From an uncultured Paracoccaceae bacterium (GTDB lineage Bacteria; Pseudomonadota; Alphaproteobacteria; Rhodobacterales; Rhodobacteraceae): a stretch of DNA of 64,000 nt. Both the position numbers and the translations under genes were made by a program. The notes below the pieces were generated by a model. The model searched no databases and was not told the origin of the DNA. It saw only the letters and a program-made list of their open reading frames with translations. Below are positions 48,869 through 58,176 of this stretch, piece by piece; the first letter of the stretch is position 1, and each line of letters begins with the position of its first letter. The stretch is taken from NCBI GenBank assembly GCA_947488175.1, contig CANKYO010000006.1, positions 124,001 through 188,000 of the forward strand. Direction: 5' to 3'.

Positions 48869-50326
48869 CTAAGCTGCCGCGCCAAAGCCCAAGGCATCAG
48901 GCCAAGCGCGCGCCCTGATCTGGTCAAATGAATGCAGGTTCAGGATGCGCCCGTCCCGAAACACGGGCACCAACGCATCCGCCCCCAGCGGGACATTCGC
49001 GGCGGGCCGTGCGACGAAGGCGCCGCTATCGGTGCGCATCGCGCCCTGCTTGCCCTTCTTTGAGGTCTTGGCGCCGCCCGCGGTCTTGGGGTCCTTGAAC
49101 ACATCCCGCCATGCCCCGTCATAGAAAATGGCAGAGGCTTTCATGGCATAGCCAAAACTGTCACGGTTCACCTTTTGCAGCAGCCCGCCACCCATGCCGA
49201 AGGCGATGTTACCGATAGCAAGGCCACGTTCCATCATGGTGTCCATGATCCTGACGATGGAATCCTTGTCGACCCCATCCCCCTGGATCACCCGCAGCTT
49301 GTCGTTCAGCAGCCGGTAACCCTGACCCGTGGTGCTGTAGCCGAACTTGGCCATCAGCGCCTCGATCACATCCGGCACAATCTCCACCGGGTCACCGCTG
49401 TCGGGGCGCACCACCAGCACACCATCCCGCGCCAGCACGGCGTCTTTCAGGGCATCGCCCCAATAATCCTTGACCGCGCGCATCAGATCGTAGCTGTCGC
49501 TGACACAGGCGATCAGCCCTGTTGGGTTGGCGGCCAGAAACCGGCGCATCTGGTCCAGCTCGCCCCCCTCACCAGCGGCTGTCATGGTACTGTGTTCAGT
49601 CGCGGGGATGGAAAACCCGGCCATATCAGCGCCATAGTAGTTTCGCGCATAGACCAGCCCCGCAATCGTATCGGTCCCCATTGAGCTAACAAGGTGCGCG
49701 GCACCACCAATCCCCGCTGCCTCATTGCTCGACGCACCGCGCGCACCGAAATCATGCAGTTTGAACTCGGCCCCCGCATCGCTGCCATCGGTCAGGGCCA
49801 GCCGTTCCCGAATGCTGCCCACGACGTAGTGCGACAGGCTGGCGACGGTCGAGCCGTACCACACCGCCCGCAGCAACCGGGTTTCCAGATAGCTGACCAG
49901 CCAGTAGCAATTAGGGTCGGTGTTTTCGATCCGCAGTTGCGGGACCGACACCGGGGCCAGCGTCCCCTCTGGCAAAGCTTCGATCAGCACGGGCAAACGC
50001 CCCTCATGCCGGTCGATGATGTACTGCCAGCCATCGACAAATACATCGAACCCATGCGCCTTCAGAAAGGGTGCTGCCTCGTCCAGCATCGCCTGCGTGA
50101 CCGCCTGCCCTGCCAATTTCGCCAGTTCGATCTGCAGGCCAAAGAACATCACCCGGTCGATATCACCCCACGCACGGCGCGGTTCGATATAGGACGACAC
50201 GTATTGCGTGCCTTCCGGATATTGGCTGAAGTGGGAAAGCTTATAGCTGTCGGTATCGAAGATCAGATTGTCGAACGCGACAGGGTTATCAAACAGCGCC
50301 GCAGCGCCAGTCACTTGGTCTTTCAT
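48869..50326 (-). CDS. nadV: Nicotinamide phosphoribosyltransferase
   Basis: A 485-residue enzyme converting nicotinamide and PRPP to NMN. Family blocks: DTDSYKLSHFSQYPEGTQYV, FKLHDFGARGASSNEAAGIG, PATEHSTMTAAGEGGELDQM and VRPDSGDPVEIV. It is the second gene of an NAD salvage operon after the NMN adenylyltransferase gene; an 84-base intercistronic region carries two hairpins. A basic, low-complexity insertion (KTAGGAKTSKKGKQG) occurs near residue 420. It converges on the GST gene. Confidence 0.95.
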   Translation of the reverse strand: MKDQVTGAAALFDNPVAFDNLIFDTDSYKLSHFSQYPEGTQYVSSYIEPRRAWGDIDRVMFFGLQIELAKLAGQAVTQAMLDEAAPFLKAHGFDVFVDGWQYIIDRHEGRLPVLIEALPEGTLAPVSVPQLRIENTDPNCYWLVSYLETRLLRAVWYGSTVASLSHYVVGSIRERLALTDGSDAGAEFKLHDFGARGASSNEAAGIGGAAHLVSSMGTDTIAGLVYARNYYGADMAGFSIPATEHSTMTAAGEGGELDQMRRFLAANPTGLIACVSDSYDLMRAVKDYWGDALKDAVLARDGVLVVRPDSGDPVEIVPDVIEALMAKFGYSTTGQGYRLLNDKLRVIQGDGVDKDSIVRIMDTMMERGLAIGNIAFGMGGGLLQKVNRDSFGYAMKASAIFYDGAWRDVFKDPKTAGGAKTSKKGKQGAMRTDSGAFVARPAANVPLGADALVPVFRDGRILNLHSFDQIRARAWPDALGFGAAA

Positions 50327-50360
50327 TGTCCTGTTCCTCCTCGGATTTGGACGGTTTTGA

Positions 50361-50405
50361 ACACCTGCGGACCTCCCGCAGGGTGTGCAAAGATAGGCTC
50401 TTTGC
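50361..50405 (-). promoter_or_regulatory. Two adjacent hairpins between nadM-Nudix and nadV genes
   Basis: Hairpin 1: GCAAAG (50387-50392) with CTTTGC (50400-50405), loop ATAGGCT. Hairpin 2: ACACCTGCGG (50361-50370) with CCGCAGGGTGT (50376-50386), one bulged G, loop ACCTC. Both lie in the transcribed spacer before nadV. They could set mRNA processing, partial termination or differential expression. Confidence 0.45.
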
Positions 50406-50410
50406 CGGCC

Positions 50411-51517
50411 TTAGCCTTGCGCCATCAGGATCGATGAATACGCAAAGGGCACATCAGGCACGAGGGCCTGGATGATGTCGAAATGGTCCTCGAAGATGTT
50501 GTCCGGCGTGATTTCGGTGATCGGCACCCAGCGGGCGGCGGATGCATCGCTGCCGGATTTGATCTTTTCCAGCTTCGCCTTGTCCTGCAGTTCGAACACA
50601 AACGCCTCTGTCCGGACCCATCCCTTTTCGGACCGTTCAGGATGGTCGAACACCCGCCGTTCCCGCAGCCTGCCACGCATGGCGCCTTTTGGCATGTCCA
50701 GACCGGCCTCTTCGTAAAGTTCCCGGATTGCAGCATCGAGCGCCTGTTCGCCCCGGTCGATATGGCCACCGGGCAATGCCCATTGCCCCTTACCCGGCTG
50801 CATCTTGCGTTCGACCATCAGGATATGGCCGGATTGCACCACAACCGCGTCGGCGGTGTTGACCGGGATCGGATAGCCAAAAACCTCTTCGGCTTTGGCA
50901 GTCCGTTCGCGATAATCCAAGACGAACGACCCTTCATCGCGGACAGTCGACACCGCGTCAGGATGTTTCTTCATCCAGTCCAGCACCGGTGCGATCTGTG
51001 CCAACCCATAGCGTTTCGCCATCCGGCCCGTGTTTTCACCGCGACCAAAGAACAGTTCCTGTCGCAGGTCGGTGGCGCTGACGATCTCGCCTTCATGCAT
51101 ATGCGGGTCGGCTGGCAACATCTGCCATGTCGGAAACCATCCCAGATAGCGCGATGATTTGTCCTTTTCGAACCCTGTCAGCACCACAGCTGTCTTATCC
51201 GGTCTCAATCCCACTCTGCGCATGTGCAGGGTCACGGCTGTCCGCACATTCACCGTCCAGGCGCGGTCGTTGTAGAGTGTATCCACCAGCGGCAGCGTGG
51301 CGACGGGCTTACCAACATCGTCCGTGCCGGCACGGATAAAAGCAGCCCTTTCGGCATAGGTGAAGGGGTTTTTCCAACTGCGTGGCCGGTAGGCGCTGCC
51401 CACAAGCATCAAAAGGCTATCGGCCTGCGCCAATGCATTCTGCACGACGTCCATATGACCTGCATGAAAAGGTTGGAAACGGCCAATAAAGACAGCCAGC
51501 CTGTGTCTGGTACTCAT
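50411..51517 (-). CDS. Bifunctional NMN adenylyltransferase / Nudix hydrolase
   Basis: A 368-residue two-domain enzyme. The N-terminal nucleotidyltransferase part has GRFQPFHAGHM (HxGH at residues 18-21) and makes NAD from NMN and ATP. The C-terminal Nudix domain contains GGHIDRGEQALDAAIRELYE with the EEAGL completion, a full Nudix box. This fusion is typical of the NadV salvage route. It heads the operon with nadV. Confidence 0.94.
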   Translation of the reverse strand: MSTRHRLAVFIGRFQPFHAGHMDVVQNALAQADSLLMLVGSAYRPRSWKNPFTYAERAAFIRAGTDDVGKPVATLPLVDTLYNDRAWTVNVRTAVTLHMRRVGLRPDKTAVVLTGFEKDKSSRYLGWFPTWQMLPADPHMHEGEIVSATDLRQELFFGRGENTGRMAKRYGLAQIAPVLDWMKKHPDAVSTVRDEGSFVLDYRERTAKAEEVFGYPIPVNTADAVVVQSGHILMVERKMQPGKGQWALPGGHIDRGEQALDAAIRELYEEAGLDMPKGAMRGRLRERRVFDHPERSEKGWVRTEAFVFELQDKAKLEKIKSGSDASAARWVPITEITPDNIFEDHFDIIQALVPDVPFAYSSILMAQG

Positions 51518-51642
51518 GTCGCGCGACCTCCGCAGCGTATGGATTTTCCGCCAAGACCTCCTTGGCTCATCACTTACATAGCCATATCAGCAGGCTGGCG
51601 GAAGCCCCCAATGCGCATGACCGCCCCACGGATGTTGCATAG

Positions 51643-52092
51643 CTACGACGGTAGTTTCCCATCCAGAACATAGCGCAGGATATCCACCACCTGCTTTGGT
51701 TCCTCGACCACGGCAAGGGCCGCAGCGTCGACTTCTTTGAGCGGATGCTGGTGCTCGGGGCCGTGCATCACGATCAGCGATTTGCCAAGGGCCGCAGCAA
51801 AGCCCGCATCGAATGCTGCGTTCCACTGCTTATATTTCTCGCCAAAGCGGACCACGACGATGTCGGCATTCTGGATCCCATGCCGTGTCCGGATCGCGTT
51901 GAGGTTCGCGCCCTTGTTGTCGTGCCAGAACTTCTTGTCCTCGGTCCCCATGATGGCAACACCGCAATCATCCGAAGCGTCGTGATCGGTCACCGGGCTG
52001 TCGAAGCGCACGTCCAGGCCCTTGGCCCCTTCCGTGATCTGATCGCGCCAGTCGGTGTGGATTTCGCCGGAAAGATAGATGTTGAGTGTCAT
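51643..52092 (-). CDS. ytoQ: YtoQ family protein
   Basis: A 149-residue protein matching the YtoQ family from its start (NIYLSGEIHTDWRDQI) through VTDHDASDDCGVAIMGTEDK and MHGPEHQHPLKEVDAAAL. The family is uncharacterised. It lies 125 bases upstream of the NAD salvage operon on the same strand and 12 bases from the GNAT stop upstream. Confidence 0.88.
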   Translation of the reverse strand: MTLNIYLSGEIHTDWRDQITEGAKGLDVRFDSPVTDHDASDDCGVAIMGTEDKKFWHDNKGANLNAIRTRHGIQNADIVVVRFGEKYKQWNAAFDAGFAAALGKSLIVMHGPEHQHPLKEVDAAALAVVEEPKQVVDILRYVLDGKLPS

Positions 52093-52104
52093 GGTCGGGC
52101 TCCT

Positions 52105-52536
52105 TCATAATTGTATTTCAAAATAGACCTTATTGCCGTCCCGACCAGCTTCAACCCATCCAAGCCGTTGATAGAAGCCTTGCGTTCCGGTCATCTCGAC
52201 ATGTGTCGCAAGGTGCAATTTGTCGTATCCAGCGGCGCGGGCGGCACTCGTTGCGGTGGCGATCAGCGCCTGACCCACCCCTTGCCCACCGGCATCCGGG
52301 TGAACCGCGAGGTTGGCCAGGTGGGCGGCGTCGCCCAGCACCAGAACAACACCACCAACGATCCGGTCGCTGCGCGTTGCGACCCAAACGTGATGATCGC
52401 GGATATCACCGGCAATCCCTTCACTCACAGGAGGCAGGTCGAGGCCCTTGGCGACATAGGGGGCGTAGGCCGCGTCGATACAAGCGGTAAGCCCATGCGC
52501 ATCATCTGCCGTCGCGGGGCGGACGGTGATCGTCAT
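52105..52536 (-). CDS. GNAT family N-acetyltransferase
   Basis: A 143-residue compact GNAT: acetyl-CoA motif HLANLAVHPDAGGQGVGQAL and GYDKLHLATHVEMTGTQGFYQRLG motif B region. Starts in the stop of the methyltransferase gene upstream (4-base overlap). Substrate unknown. Confidence 0.92.
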   Translation of the reverse strand: MTITVRPATADDAHGLTACIDAAYAPYVAKGLDLPPVSEGIAGDIRDHHVWVATRSDRIVGGVVLVLGDAAHLANLAVHPDAGGQGVGQALIATATSAARAAGYDKLHLATHVEMTGTQGFYQRLGWVEAGRDGNKVYFEIQL

Positions 52537-53312
52537 GTCCGGATACCGGCAATCATGTCCTGCACACGGGTCATGGGTGTGCAGCCGTCATGTTCCGTCA
52601 TCATGTCCCCAACCGCCTGTCGCAATCGGGCCTGTCCTTGCGTATCGGCCTTGTCACCGGGCGGCATTGTCAGCAGCATGTCGATCACCGGTTCGGGGTC
52701 GTCCACCTGATAGATGTCTTCGCAGGTCTGTTGCGTGATGTCCTTGAAATGCTGCCGCATCAGGTCCAGGGCAACCGGAGTGCCGAACCGCTCCTGCACC
52801 GTATCGTCAATCGCTGACCCGAACGCCTGCCGCGACAGGGCGGCAATCTGGGGCAGATCGCGCGGGTTGTTCGTGGTGACGATGCAGCGGCCACCGGGGA
52901 TCAGCACGCGGTGCATTTCGCGCAATGCCACCGCGGGATTGGGCAGGTGGTAAAGCATATGCATGGCAACCACGACATCAAAGCTTTGGTCCGGGAACGG
53001 CAGGTTTGCAGCATCCGTCACGACGCTGCTCGCGATATTCAGGTGCTTCAGCCGCTCAGTCGCCTGTTCGACCATATGCGCCGACTGATCCAGCAGTGTC
53101 AGCGTCATATCATCGGGCAGATGCTGGCAGGCATTCCAGAACCACCCCGGCCCGCAGCCCACATCAAGCACCCGTTCGCCCGGCGCGATGTTCAGCCGGG
53201 CATCCACCCAGCCAAACCAGCCCACATTGGAATAGCGCGCATGAAATCCGCCCCGCACGGCCAGCTTGCTGCTGTCCTTGTAATGCGCGGCGGGGTCATC
53301 GCTATCGGTCAT
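52533..53312 (-). CDS. Class I SAM-dependent methyltransferase
   Basis: A 259-residue enzyme; motif I is VLDVGCGPGWFW, acidic loop TLLDQSAH, motif post I ANLPFPDQSFDVVVAMHMLY, motif III LIPGGRCIVTTN. These are methyltransferase type 11 features. It overlaps the pheT stop region by 4 bases and the GNAT gene by 4 bases. Substrate unknown. Confidence 0.92.
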   Translation of the reverse strand: MTDSDDPAAHYKDSSKLAVRGGFHARYSNVGWFGWVDARLNIAPGERVLDVGCGPGWFWNACQHLPDDMTLTLLDQSAHMVEQATERLKHLNIASSVVTDAANLPFPDQSFDVVVAMHMLYHLPNPAVALREMHRVLIPGGRCIVTTNNPRDLPQIAALSRQAFGSAIDDTVQERFGTPVALDLMRQHFKDITQQTCEDIYQVDDPEPVIDMLLTMPPGDKADTQGQARLRQAVGDMMTEHDGCTPMTRVQDMIAGIRT

Positions 53313-55705
53313 CCGCGTAAGGTGCCACCTGTCGCCTTGGTGACCTTCTCGACGATCTTTGCGCTGACCGCCTCGATATCCGCGTCCTTCAAGGTTGCCT
53401 CGGTCGGTTGCAAGCGGACCGTCACGGCAAGTGATTTCTTGCCGTCACCTAGCGAACCCCCGATGAATTCGTCAAAGACGCGCACATCCGCGATCAGCGC
53501 CTTGTCGGCCCCGGCGGCGGCGTTGACCAGCGTCAGCGCCTCGACTTCGGCATCGACCACAAAGGCGAAATCGCGTTCGACCGCCTGGAGATCAGTGGCC
53601 ACAAATGGCGCGCGGGCAGCGGATTTGTTGCGCGGTGCAGGCACCTCATCCGGCCAGATGGTAAAGGCGACGGCGGGTCCTTTGACATCCATCTCGCGCA
53701 GGACCTTGGGGTGCAGTTCGCCGAAGATACCCAGCACCTTTTTGGGGCCAAGGCAGATCATGCCGTGGCGGCCCGGATGCCACCAATCCGATGCGCCACG
53801 CAGGATCTGCACCTTGGCGGGGGCGTTGATAGAAGCCAGCACAGCCTCTGCGTCGGCCTTGGCATCGTAAAGGTCAACAGGCCGCGATGTGCCATGCACG
53901 TCCTTTGGCCCGGTCCGCCCGATCAGGACGCCTGAGATCAGCGTGTGTTGCTCACCCGGTTCGCCACCATGAAAGCCCGCACCGACCTCAAACAGCGCCA
54001 TATCCATGAAACCCCGTGCCTGATTGCGCGCCGCAGCCCGCAAAAGACCGGGCAGCAGGTTAGGCCGCATATGGGACATTTCCGACGAGATCGGATTTTC
54101 CAGCATCGTGCTGTCATCACCGCCGCCGAACAGCTTGGCGGCCTGATCATCAATGAAGCTGTAGGTCACACATTCATTATACCCCAGCGCCGCAGCGGTC
54201 CGGCGCGCGGCCTGCTGGCGTGACTGGCTGGCGGTCAGGATCGGTTTCGGCACACCGGGTTGGGTGCGGGCCATCGGTTTGCCCTGTAGCTTGGTCAGCG
54301 ATGCGATGCGGGCGACTTCCTCGACCAGATCAGCCGTCCCCTGCACATCGGGTCGCCAGGACGGCACATGCGCCATGTCGCCATCCATGCGGAAACCGAG
54401 GGCGGTCAGTGTCTCATGCTGGGTCGCCGCCGGGATATCCATCCCGACGAGAGATGAACACCGCGCCGTGTCCAGCTTGTAGGCGCGGGATGTGTCAGGG
54501 ACAGCACCGGCGACGATCATCTCTGACGCTTCGCCACCGGCATGATCCACGATCATGCGCACGGCATGGTCCAGCCCTTCCGGGGTAAAGGCCGGGTCAA
54601 CACCCCGTTCGAAACGATAGCGGGCGTCGGAATTGATCTTCAGCGCGCGACCCGCATAAGCTATCTGGATCGGGTCCCAATAGGCGCTTTCAACGAAGAC
54701 ATTTACCGTCTCTTCGGTGCAACCTGTGGCCAGCCCGCCCATGATGCCGGCAATGCTTTCTGGGCCTTCGTCATCCGAGATTACCATCTGACCCGGCTGG
54801 AACGTGTATTCCTTGTCATCCAGCGCCATCAGGGTTTCGCCACCCTTGGCGCGATGGACGCGCAGATTGCCCTTTACCTTATCCGCGTCAAAGACGTGCA
54901 GCGGGCGGTTCAGGTCATAGGTGAACCAGTTGGTGACATCGACAAGAAAGCTGATCGGGCGCAGGCCAATAGCGCGTAACTGCGTCTGCAACCAGTCCGG
55001 GCTGGGGCCATTCTTGACGCCTCTGATCAAGCGACCACAGAAAACTGGGCACCCATCCAAAGTATCATCATCAATGGACACATTTAGATCAGATGCAAAA
55101 CCGGCAGGCACCGGATCAACCGCGATGGGCTTCAAAGCACCAAGGCCACGGGCGGCAAGGTCGCGCGCCACGCCGCGCACGCCCAGCGCGTCGGGGCGAT
55201 TTGGCGTGATGGCAATTTCGATCACCGGATCGACCTTGGACGGATCATTGGCGGCGAGCCAATCGACAAACCGCTCACCCACTTCGCCAGAAGGCAGCTC
55301 GATAATGCCGTCATGTTCCTCTGACAGTTCCATCTCGCGCTCCGAACACATCATGCCATAGCTTTCGATCCCGCGGATCTTGCCGACGCCGATGGTGGTG
55401 TCGATCCCCGGCACATAAGTCCCCGGTGATGCGATCACGACAGTGATGCCAGCACGCGCATTCGGCGCGCCGCAGATGATCTGCGTCGGGCCATCCTTGG
55501 TTTCCACCTGACACACTTTCAGCTTGTCGGCGTCAGCATGCTTTTCCGCCGTCAGCACCTTGCCGATCGTGAAATCGGCCAGCCGTTCGGCGGGGTTTTC
55601 GATGCCTTCGACCTCAAGCCCGAGGTCGGTCAGGGCATAAGCGATATCGGCGACAGAGGCGTCGGTCTCCAAATGGCGTTTCAGCCAGGACAGGGTGAAT
55701 TTCAT
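53309..55705 (-). CDS. pheT: Phenylalanyl-tRNA synthetase beta subunit
   Basis: A 798-residue subunit of the alpha2beta2 enzyme. The N-terminal tRNA-binding domain has HADADKLKVCQVETKDGPTQ and CGAPNARAGITV; the B3/B4 editing region, B5 DNA-binding-like fold and the C-terminal anticodon-binding domain (PFVATDLQAVERDFAFVVDA) follow in order. pheS is not its immediate upstream neighbour; the gene before it on this strand is a LysM-rhodanese protein. The start ATG at 55705 opens MKFTLSWLKRHLETDASV, normal for PheT. Confidence 0.96.
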   Translation of the reverse strand: MKFTLSWLKRHLETDASVADIAYALTDLGLEVEGIENPAERLADFTIGKVLTAEKHADADKLKVCQVETKDGPTQIICGAPNARAGITVVIASPGTYVPGIDTTIGVGKIRGIESYGMMCSEREMELSEEHDGIIELPSGEVGERFVDWLAANDPSKVDPVIEIAITPNRPDALGVRGVARDLAARGLGALKPIAVDPVPAGFASDLNVSIDDDTLDGCPVFCGRLIRGVKNGPSPDWLQTQLRAIGLRPISFLVDVTNWFTYDLNRPLHVFDADKVKGNLRVHRAKGGETLMALDDKEYTFQPGQMVISDDEGPESIAGIMGGLATGCTEETVNVFVESAYWDPIQIAYAGRALKINSDARYRFERGVDPAFTPEGLDHAVRMIVDHAGGEASEMIVAGAVPDTSRAYKLDTARCSSLVGMDIPAATQHETLTALGFRMDGDMAHVPSWRPDVQGTADLVEEVARIASLTKLQGKPMARTQPGVPKPILTASQSRQQAARRTAAALGYNECVTYSFIDDQAAKLFGGGDDSTMLENPISSEMSHMRPNLLPGLLRAAARNQARGFMDMALFEVGAGFHGGEPGEQHTLISGVLIGRTGPKDVHGTSRPVDLYDAKADAEAVLASINAPAKVQILRGASDWWHPGRHGMICLGPKKVLGIFGELHPKVLREMDVKGPAVAFTIWPDEVPAPRNKSAARAPFVATDLQAVERDFAFVVDAEVEALTLVNAAAGADKALIADVRVFDEFIGGSLGDGKKSLAVTVRLQPTEATLKDADIEAVSAKIVEKVTKATGGTLRG

Positions 55706-55784
55706 GAGCTTATTTCCGTCAATCTGCGGTTCGCGCGTTCATAGCGCATCAGACTGACAGGTGAAAGCAGGACCGTGCGGCGAT

Positions 55785-55809
55785 CGCGCGGGGGCATTAC
55801 CCCCGCGCG
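55785..55809. terminator. GC-rich hairpin between rhodanese gene and pheT
   Basis: CGCGCGGGGG (55785-55794) and CCCCCGCGCG (55800-55809), perfect 10-base stem, loop CATTA. It lies 3 bases beyond the stop of the LysM-rhodanese gene. No T run follows, so it may be a weak terminator or a pausing or attenuation structure ahead of pheT. Confidence 0.5.
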
Positions 55810-55812
55810 CGG

Positions 55813-56892
55813 TCAGTCCAACCCGGCGAACAACCGGCCACCGCCATCGGCCCAGCCAGCAACAGATTCCGGATACAGAAGCATATTGTCGAGTCCCGCG
55901 AGCTCCGAGGCATAAAACCAGCTGAGCGCGCCCAACTCTCCGGTCTGACAGAACGTGATGACCTCACCGGTTTCCCAGTTGGCATTGTGACGTTGCAGAT
56001 GGTCTGCGACGGCTTTGACCGCCGTTTCAACCGGCACCTCTGACCCGAAGGCCGACATCAGCGGGCCAATCGGGGCACTGCGCGCATTGGGCAGGGTCGT
56101 ACCCAACTGTTTACCCTCATCATCGACTTTGGAGAACATATGCTGCGGCCGCGCATCCAGCAGGTAGCCAGTGATCTGGGATGTGGCGATGGCATAGACA
56201 TCGAGTTCGTCTGCGCGCCATTTATAGGAAAAGAGCAGTTCCGCATCGTAAGGCGAAGGCGCTGCAGGTGCGGCGGCGGTCGGCAACCCGGCCTCTGTCC
56301 AGCCTTGAAACCCATCCTTTAGGATCGCGATCGTGTCAAATCCACTGGATTTCAGCAGCCAATACACCATGGCGGCGCGCCCTGTATCCATCATATCCGG
56401 CTGTGAATGCACGATCAGCACAGGCTGATCGACGCGTAGTCCTGCATCACCCACAATGCGGGACAACTCTACATCCGTTGGGGTCGCCCCTGCCGGGCCA
56501 CGCCATTGGCTGTAGGGGACGGACACCGCACCGGGAATGACGCCCTTGGCAACGGCAGTCGGGCGGCGGATATCGAGAACCTGGATATCTGTGACCTGCT
56601 GCAATTGGGCAATTGTCGCGGCACTTGGCATCACCGCCCAGTTCACCGGCTGACCCGGACACGGCAGTTGCAATGTCATGCCCGCCTGAATGCGGTCGGG
56701 GTTGCTGCCGATCACATGGCGGTTCGCTTCGAACAGGGATTGATAGGCAAAGAATGATCCGATTTCGGCCCGAGCGATGCCGGACAGCGTATCACCTGAT
56801 TTCACCTGATAAGAGCCACCACAGGCAAAGGCGCCGGTTGCGCAAATAACCAAAAATATGGCCGCCGACGCGACCCGCTTTAAAATATGCAT
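55813..56892 (-). CDS. LysM plus double rhodanese envelope protein
   Basis: A 359-residue secreted protein with a signal peptide (to about residue 22). Residues ~28-80 are a LysM domain (YQVKSGDTLSGIARAEIG, NPDRIQAGMTLQLP). Two rhodanese domains follow: the first lacks the catalytic cysteine (LIVHSQPDMMDTGRAAM, His-Ser in that place), the second has it (VITFCQTGELGALSWF). Sulfur transfer near peptidoglycan is suggested. Start ATG at 56892 chosen for the signal peptide. Confidence 0.88.
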   Translation of the reverse strand: MHILKRVASAAIFLVICATGAFACGGSYQVKSGDTLSGIARAEIGSFFAYQSLFEANRHVIGSNPDRIQAGMTLQLPCPGQPVNWAVMPSAATIAQLQQVTDIQVLDIRRPTAVAKGVIPGAVSVPYSQWRGPAGATPTDVELSRIVGDAGLRVDQPVLIVHSQPDMMDTGRAAMVYWLLKSSGFDTIAILKDGFQGWTEAGLPTAAAPAAPSPYDAELLFSYKWRADELDVYAIATSQITGYLLDARPQHMFSKVDDEGKQLGTTLPNARSAPIGPLMSAFGSEVPVETAVKAVADHLQRHNANWETGEVITFCQTGELGALSWFYASELAGLDNMLLYPESVAGWADGGGRLFAGLD

Positions 56893-57000
56893 TTCATCAC
56901 CCAAAAGGAATTGTGTTCAAAATATGGCCAAGCCTAACACGCCAGTTTGCGCTCGCCAAACAAAAAACTGTGAAGTGGCTAAGCCATTGATCTGATGTTG

Positions 57001-57207
57001 CTAAGCATCGTCCTGATCATCATTTTTGACCCTATGATGCGCCGCCCATTGCGCCACACCATATACGGGAATCAAAACAACCGCCCACCCGGCTGCGTTG
57101 ATCAGGGTCAGCTTCAACGCCAAATCGCGCGGCATATCGGATGTCCACATGGCGATATGCGCGCCGACGATCACAATCAACAGAGCGATGATATAGGCCC
57201 GCATCAT
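57001..57207 (-). CDS. Small two-helix membrane protein
   Basis: A 68-residue protein with two hydrophobic segments (MMRAYIIALLIVIVGAHIAM and LINAAGWAVVLIPVYGVAQW) and a charged tail (KNDDQDDA). It starts within the stop of the PHB-depolymerase-like gene (4-base overlap), so they are coupled. Function unknown; it may anchor or assist the secreted esterase. Confidence 0.68.
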   Translation of the reverse strand: MMRAYIIALLIVIVGAHIAMWTSDMPRDLALKLTLINAAGWAVVLIPVYGVAQWAAHHRVKNDDQDDA

Positions 57208-58034
57208 GGGTAGTTTGGCGGCAGGCCCAGCAATTCGTCCAGCTGCCGGCCGATCCAGCCTTTGGGGATGAAATGCCCGCGCGGGTGCAGATCAAGCGTC
57301 ACGCGCTTGCCGGTGGTACATCGCTCCCATGCATGACGGGTGAAGGCGTCGTCGCTTGTAATGGCCCAATCGCTGACCTGATCACTTGCACCGCAGCCGA
57401 ATTGTTGGCGCCACAGCGCGACCGGATAGCGCGTATCGCCACCCGGCCCCATGGGGAAATCCATCACTGTATCGCGCAGCCCATGCACATGGCGCACCTC
57501 GCGCGGGCCCTCCGCGCACTCTTCGCGCTGATCAAGTGTACCGGCCACCGCCAACAGGGCTGCCACACCGTCACCGTTCTGGCAGACATAGCGCCAGGCC
57601 ATGGCGGACCCGAACGAATAACCCGATACAAAAATCCGGTCGCGGTCGATGGGATATCGCTTCGCTGCATCCTCGATCACAGCGGCGCCAAACGCCACAT
57701 CGCCCGTGCGCCCTGACCAGAAATCCCACGTCTTGTTGATCCCCGTCGGCGCCAGCAGAAGCACGCCACGCCTGCGGGTCGCCCCGGAAATCCGCCCGTG
57801 ATAAACCGGCACCGCCCCGGTGCGCGCCCAACCATGAAAATGCAGCAGCACCGGCAAAGGCGACACACCATCCCAGCCGTCAGGCTCCTTGACGTGATAG
57901 GTCCGGCCATCCAGTGCGCACGGCGTCTGACCGTGGCACGGGCTGCCGGGCAGGATCGAATTGGGATTGGTCTGTTGTGCCGCAGCCGGGGCCGCCGCCA
58001 ACGCAAGCAGGATCAGAAAAACACGTATCATCAT
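57204..58034 (-). CDS. Secreted poly(3-hydroxybutyrate) depolymerase-like esterase
   Basis: A 276-residue precursor with signal peptide (cleavage near AAPAAAQQ). Alpha/beta hydrolase fold of the LpqC/feruloyl-esterase type: LLHFHGWARTGAVPVYHG, nucleophile elbow GYSFGSAMAW, and C-terminal HPRGHFIPKGWIG containing the catalytic histidine. Probably acts on a short-chain ester outside the cytoplasm. I chose the ATG at 58034 for the compact signal peptide; one upstream in-frame start would place 14 extra residues before it. Confidence 0.87.
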   Translation of the reverse strand: MMIRVFLILLALAAAPAAAQQTNPNSILPGSPCHGQTPCALDGRTYHVKEPDGWDGVSPLPVLLHFHGWARTGAVPVYHGRISGATRRRGVLLLAPTGINKTWDFWSGRTGDVAFGAAVIEDAAKRYPIDRDRIFVSGYSFGSAMAWRYVCQNGDGVAALLAVAGTLDQREECAEGPREVRHVHGLRDTVMDFPMGPGGDTRYPVALWRQQFGCGASDQVSDWAITSDDAFTRHAWERCTTGKRVTLDLHPRGHFIPKGWIGRQLDELLGLPPNYP

Positions 58035-58176
58035 GGGTTTGGTTGTAACCGGAACATGCGATCTGTCACCTGACAAATTGGTGGGCGAGGATCATTGCCA
58101 GAACACTTCGGAAGTTTTCATTGCATTTGACATCCGCAGTCTTCACCATCTTGGCATTATTTTCGGGGGTTTTGAG

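Noticed and set aside
48869-51517. NadV and NadM-Nudix as a prophage or phage-derived cluster
   Set aside because: These genes occur in phages, but neighbours (ytoQ, GNAT, pheT, mscL) are ordinary chromosomal genes and no phage structural gene is present.
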